The notes below the pieces were generated by a model. That model was not told the origin of the DNA, searched no databases, and saw only the letters and a list, made by a program, of their open reading frames with translations. This document shows, piece after piece, positions 24,033 to 34,570 of a DNA stretch of 64,000 nt. Every line of letters begins with the position of its first letter. Within the stretch, counting starts at the first letter, position 1. Source of the stretch: Macrotis lagotis (Eukaryota; Chordata; Mammalia; Peramelemorphia; Peramelidae); NCBI RefSeq assembly GCF_037893015.1, contig NC_133658.1, positions 422,764,200 through 422,828,199 on the forward strand. Direction: 5' to 3'. The position numbers and the translations under genes were made by a program.

Positions 24033-24362
24033 TGATGATGTTGATGGTTGTTCCTTCATTCTCAAAGTAGACCATGATATCAGTAAGGTGATGCTATGAC
24101 AAGCAAATAATTTGGATTTGAGAGAGAGAGGGTGCTGTACTAAGTTACCAATCTCACTTTCTCTTCTAGAGCCATCTGGGTCCAGTGTTCAGATATGAAT
24201 CAGAATGACAGGGGATAGCACTGGATGTGAAGCAATTAGGGTTAAGTGACTTGCCCAGGGTCACACAACTAGTAAATATCAAGGTCAGTGTCTGAGATCA
24301 AATTTGAACTCAGATCTTTCAGACTCCAAGACCAGTGCTATATCCATTGTGCCAAATGTGCA
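24033..24362 (-). repeat. Long-tailed composite SINE
   Basis: On the minus strand it has a tRNA-like head with CORE (24230-24362: 'cttgcccagggtcacacaac', 'gctatatccattgtgcc' when read on plus). A ~120-bp body and a tail follow, ending in 'gagaatgaaggaacaacc'. The body core recurs at 10262-10545. The tail resembles the 3' terminus of the LINE at 7480-8255, which would fit tail-sharing for retrotransposition. The flanks are too worn to show a duplication. Confidence 0.7.
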
Positions 24363-24857
24363 TGCAAACTGCACATGCACTTTGATCCAGTAATACTGCT
24401 TCTAGGACTGTATCTCAAGTAGATTACAAGGAAGGATTAAAAAACCCACAAGTACAAAAATATTTATAACAGCTATTTTTGTAGTGACAAACAATTGGAA
24501 ATTGAAGGGAAATCCATCAATTGGGGAATGGTTGAACAAACTGTGACATGAATGTGAAGACACATGAGAGTTTTGTAAGAAATCATTAGAAGTTTTTATT
24601 TGTTTATTTTTCATTTTTTAACATTTTTAACATTTTATCCGTTTTCCAGTTATATACAATAGTAATATGTACCCATCATTTTTTGCAAGATTCTAAATTC
24701 TACAATTTCCCCCTCCTCCCTTTTCTCCCTGCCCCCCCACAGAAGGCTATCCGACAGTATTTACATTGTTTCCATGCTATACATTGATGTAAGTTGAATG
24801 TTATAAGAGTAAACATAAGAATAAACATAACCTCCCCCAAGAAGATGAGAAACTTCA

Positions 24858-24861
<4 letters not shown>

Positions 24862-24905
<44 letters not shown>
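24862..24905. repeat. (GA)n microsatellite
   Basis: 22 GA units within the 3'UTR of the HAL1-like element, possibly grown from its polypurine tract. Confidence 0.95.
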
Positions 24906-24908
<3 letters not shown>

Positions 24909-25619
24909 GTACTTCAGTCTGTGTTCAGATTTCAATGACTCTGTCTCTGGGGTGAGTTGCTTTCTGTATCATAAGTCTACCAGGGAAGTTGCTTCAATAT
25001 TTTTCCCTCAATTGCTATTACTAGCTGTACCTCCACTCTATTTATCCCCACTCTCATTTATTTTATTCTCTTTTTCCTTTTGTCTTGGCCCTATCCAAAA
25101 GTGTATTGAATCTGAGTACCCTCTCCCACAATCTTTGCTCTCTTCTATCACCTATTCCCCCTTTCCCCTCCCCTCATTCCCCCTCCTCCTGTCCCTTTCC
25201 TCCCATCTTTCTCCAGGGCAAGATAGTTTTCCTGACCCTATTAAGCGTGTATGTCATTTCCTCCCTGAACCATTTCCAATGAGAATGAAGGCTCACTCAT
25301 TCCCCCTTGCCTTCCCCACCTCCATTCCATTGAAAAAGCTTTTTCTTGACTCTTATGTGAAATCTCTCAGCTTCTTCATCTCCTTTCCCTCCCTCCAAGT
25401 ATTTTCCCCCATCACCCATTGACTCCATCCCTTTACCACATCATACCATTATATTCTGCTCCTTCCTAAGTCCTGTCTATATATCCTCCTAACAGTTTTT
25501 ATAAATGAGTAAGTTCATAAGAGTTATCAATATTTTCTTCCTGTGCAAAAATACAAACAGTTCAACATCATGAAGTTCCTCATAGTTCCTCTCTTCCACT
25601 CCCTCTATGGTTCACCAGA

Positions 25620-26770
25620 GTCCTGTACAGAGATCAAACTTTCTGTTCAGCTCTGGTCATCTCCATAGGAAAATTTGAAAGTCCCCTGTTTCATTGAAAG
25701 TCCATCTTTTCCCCTGAAAGATGTTGAGTTTTGTTGGGTAGTTGATTCTCAGTTGTAAACCAAGATCTTTTGCCTTCTAGAATATCATATTCCAAGCCCT
25801 ATGAACCTCTAATGTAGATGCTGCCAGATCCTGTGTAATCCTGACTATGGAGCCTCAGTAGTTTAATTGTTTGTTTCTGGCAGCTTTTAGAATTTTCTCT
25901 TTGATTTGGGGGTTGGGAATTGGGCTAAAATATTCCTGGAAATTTTTCTTTTGGGATCTCTTTCAGGGGGTGACTGGTGAATTCTCTCGATTTTTATTTT
26001 ACCCTCAGCTTCTAGGATCTCAGGGCAATTTTGCTGTATTATTTCTTGAAAAAAGGAGTCTAAGGGGCAGCTAGGTGGCACAGTGAATAGAGCACTGGCC
26101 TTGGAGTCAGCAGTACCTGAGTTCAAATCCAGCCTCAGATACCTAATAATTACCTAGCCATGTGGCCTTGGGCAAGCCACTTAACCCCATTACCTTGCAA
26201 AAAAAAAAAAAAAAAAAAAACGAAAAGAAAAATGAAATCTAGGTTCTTCTCCTGGTCGTGGCTTTCAGATACATTTTTACATTATTTCTTTTAGATCTGT
26301 TTTCAAGTTTGGTTGTTTTTTTCAATGAGATATTTCACATTTTCTTCTAATTTTTGGCTTTTTTGGAAGAGTTTAATTTCTTCCTATCATCACCTTCCTT
26401 TGGTTCCATTCAGCATTTGAAGGAGCTATTTTCTTTAGAAAGCTTTTTTATCCCCTTTACCAGCTGGCCAGTTCTGCTTTTTAAGGCATTCTCTTCCTCA
26501 TTTGCCTTTTGTTTTGCTTTTTCCATTACAGCTAAACTGATTTTTAACATATTATTTTTTTCAATTTTTTTGTATATCTTTCACCAAGCTTTTGTTTTGT
26601 TTTCATGATTTTTCTTCATCCCTCTCATTTCTCCTCCCAATTTTTCCTCCACCTGCTTTAATTTCTTTTCAAAGTCCTTTTTTTGAGTTCATCCATAGTC
26701 TGAGTCCATTTTCTCTCTTGGAGGTTTTGGATACGGAAGCTTAGATTTTGTCATCATCCAATTATATGTT
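25620..26770 (-). pseudogene. L1/HAL1 ORF1 (RNA-binding chaperone), broken
   Basis: The N-terminal third (26700-26230) encodes a Lys/Glu-rich coiled coil. A plus-strand SINE interrupts it at 26064-26220. The RNA-recognition part follows at 26049-25887, with IIQQNCPEILEAEGKIKIER and then RIHQSPPERDPKRKISRNIL, matching the conserved ENxPEL..IERAHR..KRxPKRxxPRxI pattern of ORF1p. The C-terminal domain continues to about 25690. ORF1p normally trimerises and coats L1 RNA. This copy has frame breaks and stops besides the SINE. It is an L1-derived frame and not a host gene. Confidence 0.75.
26064..26220 (+). repeat. Young WSINE1-like SINE
   Basis: 'ggggcagctaggtggcacag' head, intact A and B boxes, CORE 'catgtggccttgggcaagcc' and a 22-base A tail. 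The possible TSD is imperfect (gaaaaaaggagtcta / gaaaaatgaaatcta). Confidence 0.92.
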
Positions 26771-27787
26771 TTGATCTTCCACGGGACTAAAGTATTTCTC
26801 TATGGTCAGAGTCTTCTTTTTCTGTTGTTTACTCATTTCCACAGCCCTAAACTAATTTACAACACTTCCAAGGCTTTGGGTTCTTTTTTGGGGGGTGGGG
26901 GAGACACTCCACTGGGACCTTTATTTCTCCAAGGTATTATGCTCTCTAGCCTGTGCTTTGATATGTAGATAGACTCCAGACTTCCCTCTGCCCTGGGGCT
27001 TTAAGGAGGGATCCAACTTGGTTATTTAGTATGGAAGCCCAAACTGAAATATCTGAGTGTAGGCAAACAGCAGAGTCCTACCCCAAGGAGAGCAGAGAAA
27101 TGTCTGCAGATTCCCTTACCATATCTGAAGGTGCAGGCTGCTTTCTACAGATTCTCACTGCAGATTCTGCTGCTGTGCTCCTCATTCCACACTCATTCTG
27201 GTGGAGCAGAGTTCTCTCACTGCCCCTTCAAGCTGTTGCTGGTGATCTCTGGGCTGTGCCAGGCTGGGCTGGGCTGGACTGCACTGCAGTCATGGCTTTT
27301 ATTCCAACCCCCAGGTCCTGAAGAAACACCCCTTTCCCATGGAACTTCTAGATTATCTTGGACTGGGAAAATGTATCACTCAGTCTTTCTATTGGTTCTG
27401 CCCCTCTAAATTTTGGCTAGAGCCATCTTTTGGGGGTGGGGTGGGGGGGTTGGAGTTCCTGGGATATGCTGCCTTCCTGCCACCATCTTGGCTCTGCCCC
27501 CTAGAAAAGTTTTTAAAGACTTGAGTGAACTGATACTAAGTGAAGTGAGCAGAACCAGAAGAACAATCTGAATATTAACAACACTATAATAATCAACTAT
27601 GATGGACTTACTCATTTCAGCAATACAATAATCAAAGACAATTCTAATATATTATGATGGAAAATAGAATCCACAGCCAGAGAAGGAACAATGGAGTCTA
27701 AATGCAGACTAAAGCTTACTATGTTCAAGTTTTTAAATGTTTATATTTTATGGCTTTCCTGCCTCTCATATTTATTTTCCTTTTGTG

Positions 27788-27957
27788 GTGATTCTTTTTT
27801 TTTTAGGTTTTTGTAATGTAAATGGGGTTAAGTGGCTTGCCCAAGGCCACACAGCTAGGTAATTATTAAGTGTCTGAGACCAGATTTGAACCCAGGTACT
27901 CCTGACTCCAAGGCTGGTGCTTTATCCACTATGCCACCTAGCCGCCCTGTGATTCTT
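27788..27957 (-). repeat. Young WSINE1-like SINE with short TSD
   Basis: Body 27797-27948, full inverted copy from T-run to 'ctatgccacctagccgccct'. gtgattctt at 27788-27796 and 27949-27957 is the visible 9-base duplication, possibly longer with mismatches. It sits in the 3'UTR of the split L1. Confidence 0.9.
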
Positions 27958-28186
27958 CTTTTAAACATGATTAATATGGAAATATATTTAACATAGTTAT
28001 ACATGTATAGCTATATCAGATTACTCTCTATCAGGGAGGAGGGGGGGGAAGGGAGAGAGGAAAAAAAATGTGAAACTCAAAACCTAAAAAAATCACTGTT
28101 GAAAGCTATCTTTGCATGAAAAATTAATTTGAAAACTAAAAAGAATCATTTCCCCTATGATGTAATATTGAGTTTTGCTGAGTACA

Positions 28187-28312
28187 TAAATTAATCAATA
28201 AATATTTATTAAACTTCTACCATGTGCCAAGCATTGGGCTAAGTCTAGGGGATACAAAAAGAAAAGACAAAACAATCCCAGTTTCCAAGAAATTTCAAAT
28301 CTAATGAAGGGT
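28187..28312 (+). repeat. Dispersed repeat, copy 3 of 4
   Basis: 'aataaatatttattaaactt', 'ctaccatgtgccaagcattg' and 'ctaagtctaggggatacaaa'. This is the clearest of the four related copies in the window. Confidence 0.55.
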
Positions 28313-28317
28313 AGATT

Positions 28318-28605
28318 ATTCTTGATTATATGTTCATATCTTTTGCTTTCTGGAATATGAAATTCCAAGTTCACTGCTACTTTATAGTTGTGGCTGCTAT
28401 ATTATGTATAATTCTGGAGCCTGTGACTTTTTAGCACTGAAATCTTTGCTGTTGGTAATATTTTTGCTTTGACCAGGATGATCTAGACTTTAGCTATGAT
28501 GTTCATCATGAATTTTGAGGTTTCTTTCAGGTGACAGCTAGTAGATTCTGTTTTCACTTTGCTCTCTGGTTCTAAGGAAGTGTGACATTTTGTTTTGTTT
28601 TGTTT
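28318..28605 (-). mobile_element. Old L1 ORF1 C-terminal fragment
   Basis: Runs parallel to 25730-26040: 'ttttgctttctggaatatga' against 'ttttgccttctagaatatca', and 'ggtttctttcaggtgacagc' against 'gatctctttcagggggtgac'. Much more diverged than that copy. Confidence 0.65.
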
Positions 28606-28794
28606 TTCTTTAATATGTGGAAGAGAAAAGTGAGAACTTTAAAAAGAAGCACAGAAAAATAAGACAGATCTGAAGTTAACATTTTAAATTTATTAAATAC
28701 TTTTTAAAAGCAAATGATGTATTTTTAAAAGCAAATGATATAAAATAGAGATTCAGTCTCATTCAAAATCCCCTTTTTAACTTCTATGTGCATG

Positions 28795-28934
28795 GAAATA
28801 GTATTTCTTGATGTTTAAGGTCAGAATTTTTTAAATAAGTAGAAGTGATGAAAGGAGAAAAAAGAGAGAAAAGAGAAAGTAAGAGTAAATATCTCAAGCT
28901 ATAAACTGCAATATAGTAAAATGTTTGAAGGAAT
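28795..28934. repeat. Local duplicated sequence, copy A
   Basis: About 140 bp matching 30086-30229 with roughly six substitutions and three small indels. Not a family I recognise. The minus strand of both copies has an open frame sharing a FITSTYLKNSDLKHQE segment, most likely a by-product of the duplication. Confidence 0.85.
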
Positions 28935-29139
28935 GTCTCCATCACCTTCTGGAGATAGTCTGTTGAAAAGTCATATAAGAGGAAGTTGTGATCTTTGTCA
29001 ATGGAATGAGTGCTCACATCTGGGAGATAAAAAGTGTGCTCCAAAAATCTTAGTGCAATTTTTAAGCTACTAAACCATTTTAGACTTAAGCTATCCAAAA
29101 TTACAACTAAACTAAGATTTTTTTTTTCTCAGTATACAA

Positions 29140-29480
29140 TATTTCTCTGTCAACCCTATAAGGTAGTTGTGAGAAAAGAATTTTGCAAATCATAAAGGTC
29201 CTATAGAAATGTGAAACCATTACTGTTGTATATAAAATAAAAATTATAAACCTTAACTTCCTTTAGTATATTCACACTATACTATACTATATAGTATAGT
29301 ACTGGTATAGAAATATTTCTACTACTATAATGAATCAAATGAGATAATAAATAAAACATTTTATAAATCATAAAATGCTCTATAAAGGCTACCTCTCACT
29401 GTTATTATTACAGAAATAACAATAATGTCTTCCATTTATATAGCACTTGACATACATTACCTCATTTGATCTTTTTTTTC
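29140..29480. repeat. MIR/THER-type SINE pieces
   Basis: 29140-29225 and 29325-29405 each show the THER1-like 3' end ('ctataaggtagttgtgagaa'; 'aatcaaatgagataataaat'). 29410-29480 is an inverted start ('atttatatagcacttgacat'). Order and number of elements are uncertain. Confidence 0.5.
29280..29301. repeat. 22-bp perfect palindrome
   Basis: Arms tactatactat / atagtatagta with no loop. It lies in TA-rich DNA between two SINE pieces. Confidence 0.9.
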
Positions 29481-29484
29481 AAGT

Positions 29485-30085
29485 AGCAGGAATAATGAGT
29501 AATAATATAACGGTACTAATTGACACACTTGCCAAAGTGTTTCTGTGAACAATGTTATCGAAAGGGAGGGGAGATCAATGGGCTGAATCCTGTCTAGATC
29601 ATAAAAGAATCCCTCTACCAGAACTGAAGGCTGTAAGAAGAGGAGGAAGGAGAAATTATGGATCTGGAAAAGAGAAATAAAAATGTTAAAGATTTAAAAA
29701 GTTGGCCAGATTTCTGGTTTTACCTACTTTATTGATTTATTTTCAAAATGCCCAGGAGCAAATAGATTTGAACTGAAAAACTGAGTTTTAGGTAATTTTA
29801 AAGTTATTTTTGGTTTAGTAGAGCCAGAAGCATAATGTATTGATTGTGGAAAGAAGCCAGACCATAAAAGCCATAAACATAAACCCCAAAGAATCCTCTT
29901 TTTTTCTTACAAGTATCTCCAAATCATCCCCTTTACTCCATGACTAATAAAAAGGCAAAATTAACCAAACCACTTAGATGACCTGAGTAAGGCTCCAAGT
30001 CTTTATTAAAGAGCCAGAAAATAATTATAGCTCATAATGAACATTGTCTATTTAGAGGTCACAAAATAGTTTTCTCAAATGACCA
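29485..30085. other. No feature recognised
   Basis: Anonymous sequence between the two copies of the local duplication. No paired repeat or gene seen. Confidence 0.4.
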
Positions 30086-30229
30086 GAAATAGTCTTTCTT
30101 GATGCTTAAGGTCAGAATTTTTTAAATAAGTAGAAGTGATGAAAGGAGAAAAAAAGAGAGAGAAGAGAAAGTAAGAGAGTAAATATCTCAAGCTATAAAC
30201 CACAATATAGTAAAATGTTTGAAGAAATA
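30086..30229. repeat. Local duplicated sequence, copy B
   Basis: Partner of 28795-28934, same orientation, 1,291 bases downstream at the start. Similarity stops where an alternating TA/CA run begins (30229-30251). Confidence 0.85.
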
Positions 30230-30964
30230 TATACATATATATGTATATATAAAACAAACTGATGCTGAAAAGGAGGAAACACCTTGTTCAAAATCACACT
30301 GCCAAGAAGTAACTTTTTCAATTAGAACACTTAGTCCATTGAAGGTAACATATTAAAATATTAGGAAACTATAACAAAATTAATTTGACTTGTTTGTTTT
30401 ATTATAAAATCTATGTACTGCCTTTCATCAAAAAATTTTGGGATACTTCTTTGGCTGCTTCTAAAAATACTATAAAAGCTAGAAAGCAAAGTTGCCCTAT
30501 GTAGAGATGCAATCACTATTTTTCTATGTTGTCTTCTCCTTTTTTCTCTTATATTTTCTCATTGTTTGGCCTGGTCCTGAAGGAGGAACTAGAATCAAAG
30601 GGATAGAAGCAATAGGGATGCACATTTAAGCCCAATAAAAGGAAGGGAGGAGCAAGGGAAGCAGGACTTTTCAGCTACTGGATCTGAATGAAAGTGAAGT
30701 TGCATCCTTCAAAAGAAACTGAGCTCTCCATGTTCCAAGGAAACCGAGCCTAGCTGAGGGGAATATTATGAGAACTGTTAATGATCCTCAACAAGCAAAG
30801 ATGTATGGATAGATAAAAGTTTTTTACATCTTAGTAGCTATTTTACATTTTAGTAGCTATTACCACTCCCAGAAAGCCTGAAGAAATGGATGGTGGGAAG
30901 TAAATTCTGAGTTTTTGGTTTTAACAGGTAGATGCACATACTCAAGTTAAGCCATTTATATGAT

Positions 30965-31510
30965 AATACTTGTGTAATTCATGATGCATCAAAGGAAAAG
31001 GACCCATATGTACAAAAATTAGTTGAAGCAATTTTTTTATGGTATTAAAAACATGAATTCTAAATGAATGAAAAACAGTTAGGAACTGGAGTAACCATTT
31101 ATGGTTTCTGAATATAATGAAGAAGTGATGAGATAGTTTCAGAGAAACCTGAGACAACTTGTATGAGTTGATGTGAATCAGAACCAGGAGAATATAACAA
31201 TAATATCATAAATAAAAACAATTTTCAAACATTCTGTTTGATGTTATGATCAGTCAAGATTCCAGAGGATTAATGAAGAAGAATGTTACTTCCTGACTCA
31301 GGACTTGGGACTAAGGATTCAGAACACAGAACACTGACTCTAGATTCAAAAATAAAGATATATTTTTGAATAATTGTGCTAATATGTGTGCTAATGTTTT
31401 TCTTGACTATGTATATTTGTTCCAAAGGTTTTATCCCCTTTTCCAGTGGGGGAAGAAGAGAGGGAAGTGAGAAAAAAGCAAAAATGTATTAATTGAATAA
31501 ATATTTTATC
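30965..31510 (+). mobile_element. Old L1 3' end fragment
   Basis: 'gacccatatgtacaaaaatt', 'gtttcagagaaacctgagac', 'gtgaatcagaaccaggagaa' and a 3'UTR ending in 'ttccagtgggggaagaagag' then an A-rich end follow L1 order. Indels are many. Confidence 0.7.
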
Positions 31511-31511
31511 T

Positions 31512-31665
31512 TTTTGATAAGGAAACTGAGGCTCAGAGAAGCTAATTGTGAATGATGTCCAAGATCACACAGTTAAAACAGTAGATTACATGAGACTTTC
31601 AACTCAGGTCTTTTGACTCCAAGTTCATACTTTTTTCTACTAGATCACACCACCTTGAGTAGGTT
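31512..31665 (-). repeat. MIR-type SINE
   Basis: 'ggaaactgaggctcagagaa', 'atgtccaagatcacacagtt' and 'caactcaggtcttttgactc', inverted sense. Confidence 0.75.
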
Positions 31666-31999
31666 GGAATTGAATTAAATTTTGCTAATTGAATTAGTTT
31701 GTCAACAAATCTGCTTATTAGATTTAGTATAGATATATAATAAATATCTATTGAATTGAATGGAATTGAAGTAAATATAGAAAAACAAAAAATAAAATTA
31801 TTGTGAAAAGTCCTTCACATGAACCAATTCTGAAATTCATATCTTAGACATGGATGAAGAATGGAATTCATGGCAGGTACCATTAAATAAGACTTAAAAA
31901 TATCAATTCTTCTTAGCAATGTTTCTCAGAATACCTTCCGGTTTATGGGAATAAGCAATGAGTGGGAATGGTGTCCATGATATTCATGACCCAGATGTA

Positions 32000-32475
32000 C
32001 TTTGGACTAGATTTCCTTCCTTATGGTACCTTTGCACAAGCAGATCCCTTCAATTAGAATGCACTCCCTTTTCACCATCCCCTTCTTGAATTCCTAGTTT
32101 TCTTTCAAATCTATATTGAGAACTACTTCCTATAGGAAAACTTTTTTTGTTAGAACTATCTCCCTCTAGACATTATTTTGCATAAAACCACAGATATGGG
32201 GAACTTTGAGGCCAGTTACTTCAACCTTCTCATTAAAAAGTGCTCAATGAGACCCAGAGAGGTTAACTGACTTACAGGAGGTGATAAAGCGTTGAAGTAT
32301 TCCAAGGAAAATTTGAAGCCATGTCTTCCTGACTTTAAGTCTAATTATATCAATATACAACATACTGCCTCTCAAAGAATGTGAACTGTTTCTCTTTTGT
32401 GTTCATTTTCCTTAGCACATTGTTTGAACATAGAATGGACTTAAACATTTATTAAATTAAATTGAATTGAATTGA
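32000..32475 (+). mobile_element. L2 LINE 3' end split by a MIR
   Basis: 32000-32189 matches the end of L2 ORF2 and the start of its 3'UTR ('cttttcaccatccccttctt', 'gaactacttcctataggaaa'). 32385-32475 gives the terminal part ('tttccttagcacattgtttg', 'catagaatggacttaaacat') with an AATTG-rich end. An inverted MIR-type SINE lies between (32190-32384: 'gacccagagaggttaactga', 'gaagccatgtcttcctgact'). Confidence 0.75.
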
Positions 32476-32621
32476 ATTCCATGATTCTGTAATTTGCTCA
32501 AAATATCTGTCAGAGGGGCCATAGGGTAGATTCTGAATTAGGAAAAAGTTTGAGCTGGGTGAACTTTGAGATTATTTCAAGGTATACATTATACAATTTG
32601 GTATCTCAAATGAAAATAACC

Positions 32622-32825
32622 ATTCAGAGGTAGCCAGGTGGAACAGTAAATGGAATGTTGGTTCTAAGTAAAGAAAACTTGAGTTCAAATCTAGCTTCAG
32701 ACACTTAACAGCTGCATATTCCTGAAGAAGTCACTTAGCATCTCTGTGTCTTAGTATCTTAATCTGTAAAATGGATAAATTCTATGACTTTGTGATCCCT
32801 TCCATCTCTACATCTATGATTTTAG
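32622..32825 (+). repeat. CORE-SINE (MIR/MAR1 related)
   Basis: 'agccaggtggaacagtaaat' head, 'cttgagttcaaatctagctt', 'ctgaagaagtcacttagcat' and a MIR-like end 'tgtgatcccttccatctcta'. Confidence 0.7.
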
Positions 32826-33054
32826 GATAATTTTTCATTTCTGCCATATCTCTTGTATCTAGAGGTATGCTGGAACTAGCTCTAAATGACTTGAAAGAGT
32901 TAGTTGTTGAATATAAGCATTTCTATCTCAAAAATTGGTACTAATGATAAATCAGTGCTCTACTGTTTGTTGTCTAGACTTTTTTAATAGTTTAAATAAT
33001 TCAGGTTAAACTGAAAAGTGTGTGTTTATAACGACTTTCTAACATATAGTCTCG

Positions 33055-33215
33055 TGATAAGCCTGAGGGTGATAATGTAACATAATTTCTGTTTTACAGA
33101 TAGGAAAATTGAAGTCCAGAGAGAAAAAATAACTCTCTCCCCCAATCATTCAGGGTACTAGCAAAGAAATTCAATCATAGGTCTTCTGTCTTCAAATCTA
33201 CTTTATTACTCTTTA
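33055..33215 (-). repeat. MIR-type SINE
   Basis: 'gttttacagataggaaaatt', 'gaagtccagagagaaaaaat' and 'aatcataggtcttctgtctt', inverted. Confidence 0.6.
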
Positions 33216-33335
33216 TTGTCTTATTGCTTCTCTTCCCCATTCTATTTGTAAAAAAAGTTTTTTTCAACCTTCATTTCTTGACATCTTTTTGGCCTTGATT
33301 CTATTGATCATACTTTCCTTCCAAATAAATTTTCT

Positions 33336-33511
33336 CTTCTCTGTACTTTCTTTTTCTTTTTGCAAGGCGAATGGGGTTAAGTGGCTTGCCCAAGGCCACA
33401 CATCTAGGTAATTATTAAGTGTCTGAGACAGGATTTGAACCCAGGTACTCCTGACTCCAAGGCTGGTGCTTTATCCACTATGCCACCAAGCTGCGCCTTC
33501 TCTGTACTTTC
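33336..33511 (-). repeat. Young WSINE1-like SINE with 15-bp TSD
   Basis: Body 33351-33496, inverted. cttctctgtactttc is exact at 33336-33350 and 33497-33511. It splits the L2 above. Confidence 0.94.
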
Positions 33512-33768
33512 ATAGCATGAATCTGACCTAGTTTTCCTCCTACTTGTCTCCCCTCCCCTCCTCAGTTTCCTTTTTTGGGTCATCCTTCATGTCCTACTTT
33601 CTAAGTGTTGAGGTAATCCAAGAAACTGTCCTTGACCCTCTTCTCTCTCAGCCTCCTTTTCATTATTTGTACTCTCTCTATAATCACCTCCTTTATGTTT
33701 AATTATCATTTATATGCATCTGACTTGTAGACAGACATGATTGTCTTTCTTTTGTTCTAAATGCTATT

Positions 33769-34570
33769 TTATTTTATTTTTTCTTATTACATGTGAAGAT
33801 AGTTTTTAACATTCATCTTTTTGTAAGTTTTTGAGTTCCTACCACCCTTTCTTCCCTCCCCCTCCCCATGACAGCAAGTAATCTGATATAAGTCATACAT
33901 GTACAATCATGTTTAGCATGTTTCCATATTAGTCAAACTGTGAAACAGTCATACTGTGAAAAAAGAGTCAGAACTAAATGGGGAAAAACATGAGAAAGAA
34001 AAAATAACATTAAAACAATCTTTGATTTTAATTAGCAGAAATCTCTTTTCTCTCCCTTTGTTATTATTTAGTTGTTTCAGTTGTGTCCATCTCTCAATGA
34101 ACCCCATTGGATTTTATTGCAGTGATACTGGAATGGTTTGCCATTTCCTTCTTCAACTCATTTTACAGATGAGGAAACTAAGACAAACAGGGTTAACTGA
34201 CAAGGGTCACATAGCTAGTAAGTGTCTGAGGCTGAATTTGAACTCACAAAGATGAGTCTTTCTGGTTCCAGGCCCAATCCATTTAGTTGCCCCTATTGTG
34301 TTATTCGTTTAATTTAATTGTTTTATTTTGGTACAAGAGAACTTGTAGGGAAATGTTTGTAATGTAAAAACAACTCATGTCAATAAAACTTTTTTTCAAA
34401 AGATGAAAAAAAACAATCTTTGATAAATGAAAATAATATGCTGTGGTCTGTATTCAGACTCCATAGTTTTTTCTCTGGATATGAATAACATTTACCATCA
34501 CAAGTCTTTTAGAATTGTCCTTAATCACTGAACAGCTAAGAGAAGCTAAGGTCATCAAATGTCATGATTA
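33769..34570 (-). mobile_element. L1 3' end inserted in L2
   Basis: Inverted L1 3'UTR ('cttattacatgtgaagatag', 'cccctccccatgacagcaag', 'attcagactccatagttttt', 'tagaattgtccttaatcact'), 5'-truncated. A MAR1-like SINE interrupts it at 34063-34295. Confidence 0.75.
34063..34295 (-). repeat. MAR1-like SINE (RTE-type tail)
   Basis: Inverted. The RTE-like tail comes first ('tagttgtttcagttgtgtcc', 'ggaatggtttgccatttcct'), then the CORE ('caagggtcacatagctagta') and the worn head ('ccaatccatttagttgcccc'). Confidence 0.85.

Larger units (their letters stand above)
24587..27515 (-). mobile_element. HAL1-like L1 with 5' end, ORF1 and 3'UTR but no ORF2
   Basis: The minus strand begins at about 27502 with 'ggggcagagccaagatggtg', matching the L1 5' terminus (human L1 starts GGGGGAGGAGCCAAGATGG). 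It then runs through a 5'UTR, ORF1 (26770-25620), a GA microsatellite and an L1-type 3'UTR, ending near 24599. Length is about 2.9 kb against 6-7 kb for L1. Near-identical flanks tagaagttttta (24587-24598) and tagaaaagttttta (27502-27515), differing by a 2-base indel, mark the target-site duplication. The host sequence is the plus-strand L1 above, which resumes in register. A young SINE lies inside it (26064-26220). Confidence 0.8.
23555..28143 (+). mobile_element. L1 LINE 3' part, split into pieces by four insertions
   Basis: Its own pieces are 23555-23837, 23957-24032, 24363-24598, 27503-27796 and 27949-28143. They show late-ORF2 landmarks in order: 'caattgataaatggtcaaag', 'tcatagtcatttgaaaaaat', 'ctttgatccagtaatactgc', 'tcaattggggaatggttgaa', and after the large insertion 'agtgaagtgagcagaaccag', then the 3'UTR. 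The interruptions are a SINE, a long-tailed SINE, a HAL1-like element and another SINE. 5'-truncated and diverged, so it is the oldest member of the nest. Confidence 0.88.

Noticed and set aside
24907-25422. 171-codon plus-strand frame
   Set aside because: It is the antisense of the inter-ORF/3'UTR part of the HAL1-like element. Its Pro/Ser/Phe composition reflects the purine-rich opposite strand.
26887-27524. Overlapping plus-strand frames of 60-96 codons
   Set aside because: Antisense of the 5'UTR of the HAL1-like element. The higher GC there explains the open frames.
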